The notes beneath the pieces were generated by a model that was given only the letters and a program-made list of their open reading frames with translations, had not been told where the DNA came from and searched no databases. Source: Algicola sagamiensis DSM 14643 (lineage in GTDB: Bacteria; Pseudomonadota; Gammaproteobacteria; Enterobacterales; Alteromonadaceae). Taken from it: DNA of 64,000 bases. The stretch is taken from assembly GCF_000374485.1 (NCBI RefSeq), contig NZ_KB894491.1, positions 649,537-713,536 of the forward strand, read 5' to 3'. Shown piece after piece: positions 34,778 to 43,128 of the stretch (position 1 is the first letter of the stretch; every line of letters begins with the position of its first letter). The translations under genes and the position numbers were made by a program.

Positions 34778-35454
34778 TGCGTATTATATTCATTGAAGAC
34801 GAGCATGCGCTTCGTGAAAACACGACAAAAGCGCTTGAAGAAAATGGTTACAGTGTTGATGCTGTCGACAATGGTGAAGATGGATTATTCCACACGCTGG
34901 AGTACCCAAGTGACCTTGTCATTGTTGACTTAGGTCTTCCCAAACTTGATGGTATTCAATTGATCCGCAAAGCAAGGGCTGAAGGGATCAATACACCAAT
35001 CCTCATATTGACAGCTCGTGATCGCTGGCAGGAGAAAGTAGAAGGTCTTGATGCGGGTGCAGATGACTATTTAACAAAGCCATTTCATACCGAAGAACTT
35101 TTAGCGAGATGTAATGCATTGATCCGCCGCTCCGTTGGGCAGGATACACCAGAAATCTCAGCTGGCCCAATCACGATCAACACGAGGACTCAACAAGTCC
35201 GAGTCAATGGTAAGGCACTCGATCTCACCGCTTACGAATACAAAGTCATTGAATATTTATTACTCAACCCAGAAAAAGTAATTTCAAAAACTGAGCTTAC
35301 GGAACATATTTACGATCAGGACTTTGAACTGGATAGTAATGTGATTGAAGTATTCGTAGGGCGTTTACGTAAGAAAATCGACCCTGATGGTACATTAAAA
35401 CCAATCCAAACGCTCCGGGGCAGAGGCTACAGACTCGCACTAGAAGTTTCATGA
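34777..35454 (+). CDS. PhoP/QseB-type response regulator
   Basis: OmpR-family regulator of 225 residues. The receiver domain has FIEDE, the phospho-acceptor Asp in VIVDLGLPKLDG and Lys in YLTKPFHTEELLAR. The winged-helix domain has VIEVFVGRLRKKIDP and RGRGYRL. It lies between a PepSY gene (1-base overlap) and a PhoQ-like kinase (4-base overlap). PhoP-type systems respond to cations, pH or antimicrobial peptides; the signal here is unknown. Confidence 0.92.
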   Translation: MRIIFIEDEHALRENTTKALEENGYSVDAVDNGEDGLFHTLEYPSDLVIVDLGLPKLDGIQLIRKARAEGINTPILILTARDRWQEKVEGLDAGADDYLTKPFHTEELLARCNALIRRSVGQDTPEISAGPITINTRTQQVRVNGKALDLTAYEYKVIEYLLLNPEKVISKTELTEHIYDQDFELDSNVIEVFVGRLRKKIDPDGTLKPIQTLRGRGYRLALEVS

Positions 35455-36815
35455 ATAACTACCCTATTTCACTAAAGTCGAGGCTGATCTTTATGGTCTC
35501 GTCTTTAGTCTGTTTAATTCTCCCGCTGCTCTATATTGCCATCGATAGTGCCTTCCACAAGCAATTACTGGAATCAGTCCAGGAACAGCTCGAAGTCTAT
35601 AGCTTTGACATCATTGCTGGGATTGAATATAAAGATGTCCCAAATAATGTTGATGAGTTTGACCTCGAATATCAAGATGGCGGATTAAGGATGCCGGAGC
35701 AGCTCACGATCCCCAAACTCAATCAGCTCAATTCCGGTGTCTATGCCACAATCACCAGTAAAACAGGGATCACGGTCTGGCGCTCAACTTCTGCATTAGA
35801 GATTACATTACCTTTTGCACCTGAAGTAAAAAAGCAAGGTGAAGCACAGTTCAAGCCCATCCTCGATGAAGGCTTTGCAGGATACGTATACTCTTACCAG
35901 CTCGAGTTCGAAACGAAAAATGGTTGGGTTCCGCTTGCTGTTCATCTCTATTTGGATCAAGACAAACTCCGTCCAAGAGAACAAAAATTTAGAAAAACTT
36001 TGCTCTTATGGCTCGGGATCTTGGTTGGCTTGATCTTTATTCAGTTAATTATTTGGCTGATATGGCTGCTTAGGCCATTAAAAACTCTCGATCAAAATAT
36101 CAAAGAAGTAGAACAAGGAAAGAGAAGTCATATCGAAGGTGCATTTCCAATCGAGTTGGACCGATTAAGAGACGATCTTAATCTTCTTCTCGCCAGTATC
36201 GAACGCCAGAAAAAGCGCTACCGTGATTATCTAAGTGACATGGCACACGCTTTGAAAACGCCGTTAGCCGTTTTAAAAACTTCAGAACACTGTAACGAAC
36301 CAGCAATGCAAGAACCGATTGACCGTATTCAATCGATTATTGAACACCAGCTGAAGCGCGCTGGAAGTGGCGGCTTTGAGGTCTGGCGAAAAAATGTTGA
36401 AGTTGAGCCAATTACACGAAAAATTACCAACGCCATGGATAAAATTTACCGTGATAAAGGCATTGATTTGCAAGTCGATATTCCAGAAAAGACGCTGTTC
36501 CGTGGAGATGATAGTGATTTGATGGAAATTCTGGGCAACCTGATTGATAACGCATGTAAAGCCTGCAAATCACAAGTGCGAGTATCCGCTAAACAAAACA
36601 ACAAACTCGTGATTATTGTTGAAGACGATGGCCCTGGTGTAAGCTCAGATAAGGTTCAACGCTTGTTTGAACGTGGCAAACGCCTAGACACCTATGAAGA
36701 AGGACATGGTGTTGGACTTTCTATTGTTCATGACCTCGTACACTCCTATAATGGAAACATACATGTGAGTGCTTCCGAGTCTCTCCAAGGCGCACAGTTT
36801 GAGATTACTTTATGA
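35451..36815 (+). CDS. PhoQ-type sensor histidine kinase
   Basis: Inner-membrane kinase of 454 residues. It has an N-terminal helix (about 12-32), a periplasmic sensor with acidic residues (VPNNVDEFDLEYQDGG), a second helix at about 185-206 (LLLWLGILVGLIFIQLIIWL), then HAMP. The phospho-His is in DMAHALKTPLAVLK and the ATPase boxes are GNLIDNACKA, EDDGPGVS and GHGVGLSIVHDL. It forms a pair with the preceding regulator and overlaps the next gene by 4 bp. Confidence 0.92.
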   Translation: MNNYPISLKSRLIFMVSSLVCLILPLLYIAIDSAFHKQLLESVQEQLEVYSFDIIAGIEYKDVPNNVDEFDLEYQDGGLRMPEQLTIPKLNQLNSGVYATITSKTGITVWRSTSALEITLPFAPEVKKQGEAQFKPILDEGFAGYVYSYQLEFETKNGWVPLAVHLYLDQDKLRPREQKFRKTLLLWLGILVGLIFIQLIIWLIWLLRPLKTLDQNIKEVEQGKRSHIEGAFPIELDRLRDDLNLLLASIERQKKRYRDYLSDMAHALKTPLAVLKTSEHCNEPAMQEPIDRIQSIIEHQLKRAGSGGFEVWRKNVEVEPITRKITNAMDKIYRDKGIDLQVDIPEKTLFRGDDSDLMEILGNLIDNACKACKSQVRVSAKQNNKLVIIVEDDGPGVSSDKVQRLFERGKRLDTYEEGHGVGLSIVHDLVHSYNGNIHVSASESLQGAQFEITL

Positions 36816-37267
36816 TCAACAAAGATAAGTTCACCAAAACTAAGGTGACACATACTTTCAAACCAGTTGTATTCATTCAAACACTGGTTTTGTGTATCTA
36901 TTTCTTTAGCTTTCAAGCCACAGCCTCAAATACCAGTATTTATATCGAAGAATGCAAAACACGTTCAAAAGTCACTGTTAATTACCTCCGTTGCTTAGAC
37001 GAAAAGATCAACCTTGTTCAAGATATCATTGAGCGTTGGAATAAAGACGTGACTTTTAAACTGGAAGAAGCATCCAAAGAGTCTGGAAGTACAAGCGCAC
37101 TCAATATGTTCAAACAAAGCCAGACCGACTTTGGTTCCTACATGGAGTCCAGCTGTCGCTGGCTTTACCTTCGCGCCCTACCGGATACACGCTCTGGTGC
37201 AATCGCATTCAAAGAATGCGCCATTTACGTTTTGGAAAATCAGTTGAGCTTATTAAAGCGGATTTAA
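36812..37267 (+). CDS. LprI/DUF1311-like secreted protein
   Basis: Protein of 151 residues with a hydrophobic N-terminus (about 17-38, likely signal peptide ending ATA). It has a four-cysteine, helix-rich mature part (IEECKTRSKVTVNYLRCLDE, then ESSCRWLYLR and AFKECAIYVLENQL). The Cys spacing resembles the LprI lysozyme-inhibitor N-terminal domain (DUF1311); the match is by eye. It overlaps the sensor-kinase stop by 4 bp, so it belongs to the PepSY-phoPQ-like operon. Confidence 0.7.
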   Translation: MINKDKFTKTKVTHTFKPVVFIQTLVLCIYFFSFQATASNTSIYIEECKTRSKVTVNYLRCLDEKINLVQDIIERWNKDVTFKLEEASKESGSTSALNMFKQSQTDFGSYMESSCRWLYLRALPDTRSGAIAFKECAIYVLENQLSLLKRI

Positions 37268-37310
37268 TCGTTTCCTTTTTCAGTACCAGTCGCTTTCCAT
37301 GAGTTAAACA

Positions 37311-37333
37311 ATAGGTGCTGCGATAGCACCTAT
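37311..37333. terminator. Hairpin between convergent genes
   Basis: ATAGGTGCT-GCGAT-AGCACCTAT is a perfect 9-bp stem between the LprI-like gene and the convergent permease gene. The following T-content is weak, so it may act in either direction. Confidence 0.6.
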
Positions 37334-37350
37334 CATGTTTCTCTAATAGT

Positions 37351-38418
37351 TTACTGTCCTTCCACAGCTTCCTCTGCAATTTTTGGCTCTTGTGCATCAC
37401 CAGAGAGCAATACACCAATCCACCGGGTCTCTTCACTGGCTTCTAAGGCAATTTTGACAATCATTGTGAGTGGTACAGAAAGCAACATGCCCACAGTACC
37501 CAATAGCCACCCCCAAAATACAAGGGATAGGAAGACAACTAATGTCGATAAACCTAAGCCACGCCCCATGAGCTTCGGTTCAACGACATTGCCAACAACT
37601 GTATTAATCGCGATATAGCCAGCAGCAGTGATACCTGCAATCAGCGGACCATGCAAAACGAGCCCAAGGAGTACGGCTGGCACAGCAGCCACAATCGAGC
37701 CAATGTTCGGCACGTAATTAAATAAGAAAGCCACAACACCCCACAGCAGGAAATAATCGATATCCAAGATCCAGAGCATCAAACTCACAATCCCGCCTGT
37801 CACAATACTCACAACCGTTTTAATTGCCAGGTAGCTATTCACAGACTCCAAGAATTTATCGATATGCATCATTTTCATATCCGGATCAGCCAAAGCAACA
37901 TGCACCTTCTGACGCATTCCACCTGACTCCAATAACATAAAGATCACAGTCAGAAGAATAAAAAATACATTCGCCATCACTGAACTAAAGTTACTCAGCA
38001 TCGTGGCAGCCAAACTCATTGCTTCACCCGGATCAAAGTATTGAGAAAGCTGAGTAAAGTCGATATGAATGTTATATTTTTCAAGAAACTGAGTCAGACT
38101 GACAAACTGGGTTTTGAGTGTTTGTCGGTATTCAGGAATCGAGGCGGTAAAGTCGTTTAAAGAATTTCCAACGAGCTGAGCCAGCCACATGCCAAAGAGG
38201 ATAATGACAATCATCACTAATGTGATTGAAATCCCCCTTGAGATCCGCCAGTTCATCAGCATCTTAATCGCAGGATTACATGAGATTGCAATGAAAATAG
38301 ATAATAAAAAAGGAACAAGAATACTACTTGCTGTTTTAATTCCTGCCAGTAGAATGACAATACTTGCGAGAATGATCAGCAACCGACTTGTTGCGGTGTG
38401 TTCTATATTCAGTCGCAT
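37351..38418 (-). CDS. AI-2E/PerM-family permease
   Basis: Inner-membrane protein of 355 residues with about eight helices and the family layout. Paired N-terminal helices (LIILASIVILLAGI and SILVPFLLSIFIAI) precede a periplasmic or cytosolic segment at about 90-140. C-terminal segments include LFNYVPNIGSIVAAVPAV and VGNVVEPKLMGRGLGLSTLV. Proteins of this family include the AI-2 exporter TqsA and Na+/H+ antiporters; the substrate is unknown. It is divergent from folX. Confidence 0.92.
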   Translation of the reverse strand: MRLNIEHTATSRLLIILASIVILLAGIKTASSILVPFLLSIFIAISCNPAIKMLMNWRISRGISITLVMIVIILFGMWLAQLVGNSLNDFTASIPEYRQTLKTQFVSLTQFLEKYNIHIDFTQLSQYFDPGEAMSLAATMLSNFSSVMANVFFILLTVIFMLLESGGMRQKVHVALADPDMKMMHIDKFLESVNSYLAIKTVVSIVTGGIVSLMLWILDIDYFLLWGVVAFLFNYVPNIGSIVAAVPAVLLGLVLHGPLIAGITAAGYIAINTVVGNVVEPKLMGRGLGLSTLVVFLSLVFWGWLLGTVGMLLSVPLTMIVKIALEASEETRWIGVLLSGDAQEPKIAEEAVEGQ

Positions 38419-38487
38419 ACGCCCCTCGTTGAGCCAAAAGATGATTGATTTCTATGTAAAAATAAGAGAAGGCCCTATTGTAAAACT

Positions 38488-38850
38488 ATGAAGATAAGCC
38501 AAGCCAGCATTAATATCAAAAACTTACGCCTTCGTACCTATATTGGAATAAAGGACGAAGAAATCAAAAATAAACAGGATATTATTGTCAATGTCCGGAT
38601 CAATTATGACGCAGAACAAGCACTCCATTCTGATAAAATGGATGATGCGCTAAACTACCGTACTATCACCAAAAAAATCATTCAACGTGTTGAGTCTGAG
38701 CGATTCTCCCTTCTCGAATACCTGACATCGGAGATCCTATCTATTGCTTCTGAGCATGCTTGGGTTCAATCAGCCGAAGTGGAAGTCGATAAGCCGCATG
38801 CTTTACGGTTTGCTGATTCTGTTTCAATGACCCTCTCTGTCCAGAAATAA
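38488..38850 (+). CDS. folX: Dihydroneopterin triphosphate 2'-epimerase
   Basis: Cytosolic pterin enzyme of 120 residues in the FolB/FolX fold. It has [20 protein letters not shown] near the N-terminus, the active-site [22 protein letters not shown], and the FolX-type ending [14 protein letters not shown], which distinguishes it from FolB. yfcH follows, as in E. coli. Confidence 0.92.
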   Translation: MKISQASINIKNLRLRTYIGIKDEEIKNKQDIIVNVRINYDAEQALHSDKMDDALNYRTITKKIIQRVESERFSLLEYLTSEILSIASEHAWVQSAEVEVDKPHALRFADSVSMTLSVQK

Positions 38851-38855
38851 AATAA

Positions 38856-38877
38856 GGGCCTCATCGGCCCATTGTTT
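38856..38877 (+). terminator. Weak hairpin after folX
   Basis: GGGCC-TCATC-GGCCC followed by ATTGTTT lies 6 bp after the folX stop. The stem is short; it may attenuate transcription into yfcH. Confidence 0.4.
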
Positions 38878-38941
38878 GAATGATCATTATCTGAAGATTT
38901 TCTCCTATCCTTTGAATAAACCTTTCTGCATTATGAACCCT

Positions 38942-39838
38942 ATGAAACATTTCTTATTGACTGGTGGTACTGGATTTATTGGTAAACACTTGATCAAAGC
39001 GTTAGAGCTGGATCATAAAGTCACCGTACTCACCCGAAAAGATCCCCAGAAGTTCCCACGCTCCCCAAATGTAACCTATGTGGATTCTGTCGTTGATATT
39101 AACTTTGATAATATTGGTGTTGTCATCAATCTCGCTGGTGAACCAATTGCGAATAAACGATGGAGTGAGCAGCAAAAAAAAGAAATTTGTGATAGTCGAT
39201 GGGAAATGACCGAGATGCTCATTGACGCAATTGCAGATGCAAAAGTTAGACCCCAACTCCTGATCAATGCCTCAGCGATTGGTTTCTATGGTAGACAAAA
39301 TGAACTGCCCATTGATGAGACATTTACCAATATTCATGATGAGTTCTCGCATAAAGTCTGTAAACGCTGGGAAGAAATCGCATTACAAGCGAAAGACTTT
39401 AATGTCAGAACCTGTATCACACGATTTGGTATTGTTATTGGCCCCAAAGGAGGGGCACTCGCCAAAATGCTTCCTGCATATTATCTCTGTCTTGGTGGAC
39501 CGATGGGCAATGGAAAGCAATACATGTCGTGGATCCATATTGATGATGTTGTGGGGGGGATTTTACACCTTGTTGAAAATCAATCACTGGAAGGAATATT
39601 TAATTTTACGGCGCCAGGTGCTGTTTCGAATCAAGAATTCAGTCAAATCCTTGCCGATACATTAAATCGGCCAAATTTCATGAAAATGCCCGCATTCGTT
39701 TTGAAAACGCTCTTTGGAGAAATGTCCGAACTATTTTTGTATGGTCAAAATGTCACACCAAAGCGACTCATTGATTCAGGGTATCAATTTCAATACCCTC
39801 AACTTGGAGATGGCTTGGCGAATGCTACTTCACCTTAA
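38942..39838 (+). CDS. yfcH: YfcH, TIGR01777-type NAD(P)-binding epimerase-like protein
   Basis: SDR-extended protein of 298 residues. The nucleotide-binding GGTGFIGKHL is at residues 7-16, INLAGEPIANKRW is typical of the family, and FYG with Lys (GFYGRQNELPI) marks the active-site region. C-terminal DUF1731-like residues are seen in MPAFVLKTLFGEMSE. I chose the ATG immediately before KHFLLTGGTG; in-frame ATGs lie at 38876 and 38933. Substrate unknown. Confidence 0.92.
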   Translation: MKHFLLTGGTGFIGKHLIKALELDHKVTVLTRKDPQKFPRSPNVTYVDSVVDINFDNIGVVINLAGEPIANKRWSEQQKKEICDSRWEMTEMLIDAIADAKVRPQLLINASAIGFYGRQNELPIDETFTNIHDEFSHKVCKRWEEIALQAKDFNVRTCITRFGIVIGPKGGALAKMLPAYYLCLGGPMGNGKQYMSWIHIDDVVGGILHLVENQSLEGIFNFTAPGAVSNQEFSQILADTLNRPNFMKMPAFVLKTLFGEMSELFLYGQNVTPKRLIDSGYQFQYPQLGDGLANATSP

Positions 39839-39853
39839 ACCAAGGAGCAAGTA

Positions 39854-40954
39854 ATGGCCTACGCTTATTCAATTCGTTACAGTAGTCTCATATTCAGTTT
39901 AGTTGCTAGCTTCATGACTCAGAGTATCGAACTCAACATCTTATGTTGGGAAGGATACGCGGTGAGAAAACATATCCAAAGCTTTCAATCTATCGTCGAG
40001 AAAAAACACAATTTACGCGTTCGTATTAGCGTCCAAGATGTCTCTGACCCACAAGAGTTTTTTGACGGTATCCGTTCTCGAAAAGCAGATATCATCAGCC
40101 CCGCGCACAATATCCCTAAATCTCATCGATGGCCGATGATCCAGTCCAATATTGTTCTCCCAATCGACCTCAAGCATGTACCAAATTACCAAAAATTGAT
40201 CCCAGCGCTTAAACTCAATCGTTTTGTGGGGCAAGATGAAAAAGTCTATGGTATTCCCATTGTTTATGGTTACTACGGGCTTGTTTATAACAAAAGCCTT
40301 GTAAAGAAGCCCCCAGATAGCTGGAAAGTCCTTTGGGATAGGCGAAACAAATACCAATTTACGGTCAGTGCAGATTACCATGAAGCAAACATTTACGCAG
40401 TCGCGTTGTCTTTAGGGTATGTTAGAAATGAAATTTTCAATTATGACCTGATTATGCAAAATAAGCTGCTCCGCGAGCGAACAAATGCCATGGCAAAATT
40501 TGCAAAATCTCTATGGGTTGGTGTGGATAAACCGGATGATCTTCGTGGTCTCAAATACGGTGTTGTTTGGGGGTTTGCATTAAACGCATTGAAAGAACAA
40601 GGTGAAGAATGGGCATTTGCGGCACCAAAAGAAGGTGCGACTGGCTGGGTCGATCACTGGCTGATTGGATATAGCTTAGCCAATGATCCAATCAAAAAAA
40701 TGATTGCTGAAGAATGGATCAATTACACACTCAGTGAAGAAGTACAACTTTTTTACCATCAACATCTTGGCCAACAACCAGTCGTGAATCACCTTGGCCG
40801 TTCATCAGAAAACATCCAAAAGACAATTCCAACGATTAATGATGATAAATTTGTAGAAAACGAACTTATTCTATGGGAGATACTGTCAAGACGAGAACAG
40901 AACGGATTTATTGGGCTTTGGAATCAAGCGATTAAAAAACGAGAAAGTGAATAG
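39854..40954 (+). CDS. Extracellular solute-binding protein (PotD-like, type 1)
   Basis: Periplasmic binding protein of 366 residues. An N-terminal hydrophobic stretch acts as signal (SSLIFSLVASFMTQS). It then shows LNILCWEGYAVRKHIQSF, the typical start of polyamine-type binding proteins, with YGIPIVYGYYGLVYNKSLV in the middle and GWVDHWLIGYSLANDP later. No ABC permease or ATPase lies beside it, so it is an orphan. AAGGAG precedes the ATG. Confidence 0.85.
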   Translation: MAYAYSIRYSSLIFSLVASFMTQSIELNILCWEGYAVRKHIQSFQSIVEKKHNLRVRISVQDVSDPQEFFDGIRSRKADIISPAHNIPKSHRWPMIQSNIVLPIDLKHVPNYQKLIPALKLNRFVGQDEKVYGIPIVYGYYGLVYNKSLVKKPPDSWKVLWDRRNKYQFTVSADYHEANIYAVALSLGYVRNEIFNYDLIMQNKLLRERTNAMAKFAKSLWVGVDKPDDLRGLKYGVVWGFALNALKEQGEEWAFAAPKEGATGWVDHWLIGYSLANDPIKKMIAEEWINYTLSEEVQLFYHQHLGQQPVVNHLGRSSENIQKTIPTINDDKFVENELILWEILSRREQNGFIGLWNQAIKKRESE

Positions 40955-40974
40955 GAGCCTTGTCAGGCTCCTAT
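40951..40974. terminator. Terminator between convergent genes
   Basis: ATAGGAGCC-TTGTCA-GGCTCCTAT is a perfect 9-bp stem overlapping the stop of the binding-protein gene. It is followed by ATATTATTTT; it can serve both convergent genes. Confidence 0.8.
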
Positions 40975-40982
40975 ATATTATT

Positions 40983-42245
40983 TTACGTATTCAGTTGTAC
41001 ACTTTTATCCGCATACTCTTGTGCACATTTAGGATGATACTTTTCCATGATCACCGCACATGCTGCATCACCTGTGATGTTCAATGCCGTTCTAAGCATG
41101 TCAAACAAACGATCCAATGCAAATAGCAGCGGTAAGCCTTCAATTGGAATACCAGAAGACATCAAGACTGCAACAACTAAGAATGTTGGTCCTGGGACAC
41201 CTGCCTGACCAATTGCACCAAGCGTTGAAGCGAGAATGATCGCCATATATGCAGAGGCATCCAAATCAACACCAAATACTTGAGCGAAAAACACCGCAAC
41301 ACAGCCATAATAAATTGCAGTACCACTCATATTGATGGTCGCACCAAGTGGTAATACGAATGAAGATGTTGCTTTAGAAACCTTGAGCTCGTTTTCACAC
41401 GTTTCCATCGTTACAGGCAATGTAGCCATAGAAGAAGATGTAGATAACGCAACTGCTTGTGGTTTCTTCATTACATTTAGGAATTCTTTTCCAGAAATAT
41501 TGGAGAAGAAATGAACCAGAATTGGGAAAAATACCAAGCCGTAAATGATAATTGCACCTGCGTAAACCGCAAATAACAACATGACATTTTCAAGGAGGTC
41601 AAAGCCAAAGTTACCAATTGCGTTAGCCATTAAGCCGAAGACACCAATGGGCGCAATGCACATCACTTTGTTGATCATCCAAACCAATGCATCAATCAAT
41701 GTATTCAATCCATCAAGAAGCGGTTTTGCACGTTGTTGATCAACTTTGGAAAGCGCAACACCAAAGAACAAACAGAAAACAAGGATCTGAATAATATTTG
41801 AACTGGTTAATGACTGGAAGATATTGGTTGGGATCATACCCACAATGGTTGCAGCAACACCAGGCACACCACCTTTATCCGCATATTCATTGGAGAACAT
41901 GCCTTTCACACCTGTGAGATCTAGTCCGATACCCGGTTGAAAAATATCACACAGTGCAATTGAGAATAAAACAGCGAGTGTTGATGTGCCTAAAAAGAAC
42001 CCAAAAGTTCCGATACTAATCTTACCTGCAGAAGGTGTACTCCCGAGGTTGGCAGCACCTGCAATAATGGATAGTGCGACAATTGGCACAACCAGCATTT
42101 TCACTGCATTAATAAAAATATCTCCAAGGATCGCAAACATGGCAGCATCTTGACCCATAAAAGCGCCAACTGCTGTCCCTAGTACCATTGCAATCATGAC
42201 TTGGAAGCCAATGTTGCCCTTCAAACTTGATAGCTTTGAACTCAC
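40983..42245 (-). CDS. Dicarboxylate/amino acid:cation symporter (DAACS family)
   Basis: Inner-membrane symporter of 420 residues with GTG start and AGAGG upstream. The hairpin motif STSSSMATLPVTMETCEN and the TM8 cluster DRLFDMLRTALNITGDA (Asp, Asp, Arg, Asn, Asp) match glutamate/aspartate/C4-dicarboxylate carriers. The usual TM7 motif NMDGT reads NMSGT here, replacing an Asp that contributes to a sodium site in the archaeal homologue GltPh. This could alter ion coupling. The substrate is not assigned. Confidence 0.92.
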   Translation of the reverse strand: MSSKLSSLKGNIGFQVMIAMVLGTAVGAFMGQDAAMFAILGDIFINAVKMLVVPIVALSIIAGAANLGSTPSAGKISIGTFGFFLGTSTLAVLFSIALCDIFQPGIGLDLTGVKGMFSNEYADKGGVPGVAATIVGMIPTNIFQSLTSSNIIQILVFCLFFGVALSKVDQQRAKPLLDGLNTLIDALVWMINKVMCIAPIGVFGLMANAIGNFGFDLLENVMLLFAVYAGAIIIYGLVFFPILVHFFSNISGKEFLNVMKKPQAVALSTSSSMATLPVTMETCENELKVSKATSSFVLPLGATINMSGTAIYYGCVAVFFAQVFGVDLDASAYMAIILASTLGAIGQAGVPGPTFLVVAVLMSSGIPIEGLPLLFALDRLFDMLRTALNITGDAACAVIMEKYHPKCAQEYADKSVQLNT

Positions 42246-42648
42246 AAAAACCTCTTTACATCTTTTGTGCTCTTAAAAGCGAATTATTGTATTGACTCGT
42301 TGAACGAGCCGAGAGTAAAGGCAAAAAATTGTTACCAATACAAAAGTAGGCCGATGATACTACTGAAGATGGCGGTGGTGTAAAGAAAAATTCATGAAAA
42401 AACCAACTGGACTGACCTGTTAAAAAGAGTAAAGCATGAACTTTTTTTGCACTAAACCAACAATTTAAACATCCATCTAATTGATTTTTATAGCAATTAA
42501 TAAAATAATCATCATCTATATAATTCGTAAAAAAATTACCAGTTCATTCATCGTAAAAATTGATTACTTATCGCACTTTTTGATTCATTCTCAACATGAA
42601 CATACCTTTTAGGTACGCACTTCAATCTTTTTTCTTATGAACGCCTAA
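42246..42648. other. AT-rich intergenic region
   Basis: About 400 bp upstream of the symporter gene and beside the repeat array. It is AT-rich with many short A/T runs (for example 42480-42560). I see no gene, RNA or convincing promoter; it must contain the symporter promoter on the minus strand. Confidence 0.5.
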
Positions 42649-43128
42649 GAAAGCGCCGCAAAAAAAGCCTCAATCGCGGCGCGAGGAGAGAAGTTTGGTG
42701 CCTTCCAAATAAACAACGAGCAACAAAGAGTAACTCCCTTCTTGAAAGCGCCGCTGAAAAAGCCTCAATCGCGGCGCGAGGAGAGAAGTTTGGTGCCTTC
42801 CAAATAAACAACGAGCAACAAAGAGTAACTCCCTTCTTGAAAGCGCCGCTGAAAAAGCCTCAATCGCGGCGCGAGGAGAGAAGTTTGGTGCCTTCCAAAT
42901 AAACAACGAGCAACAAAGAGTGACTCCCTTCTTGAAAGCACCGCTGAAAAAGCCTCAATCGCGGCGCGAGGAGAGAAGTTTGGTGCCTTCCAAATAAACA
43001 ACGAGCAACAAAGAGTGACTCCCTCTTGAAAGCACCGCTGAAAAAGCCTCAATCGCGGCGCGAGGAGAGAAGTTTGGTGCCTTCCAAATGAACGACGAGC
43101 AACAAAGAGTGAGGCTTTTTCAGCCTCA
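42649..43128. repeat. Five tandem copies of a 95-bp repeat
   Basis: Units start about 42652, 42747, 42842, 42937 and 43032 (measured from the GCCTCAATCG core at 42667, 42762, 42857, 42952 and 43046). The last interval is 94 bp because of one deletion. Units are nearly identical and all share GAGGAGAGAAGTTTGGTGCC. In unit 2-3 copies GCGCCGC and GCGGCGC flank TGAAAAAGCCTCAATC, giving a 7-bp GC stem. The array ends in TGAGGCT-TTTTC-AGCCTCA overlapping the ybbP stop. All three minus frames are largely open, which creates false ORFs. Confidence 0.92.

Noticed and set aside
42649-43128. CRISPR array or integron attC array
   Set aside because: Units are 95 bp with no unique spacers, so not CRISPR. 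No RYYYAAC/GTTRRRY core pairs or gene cassettes between units, so not attC.
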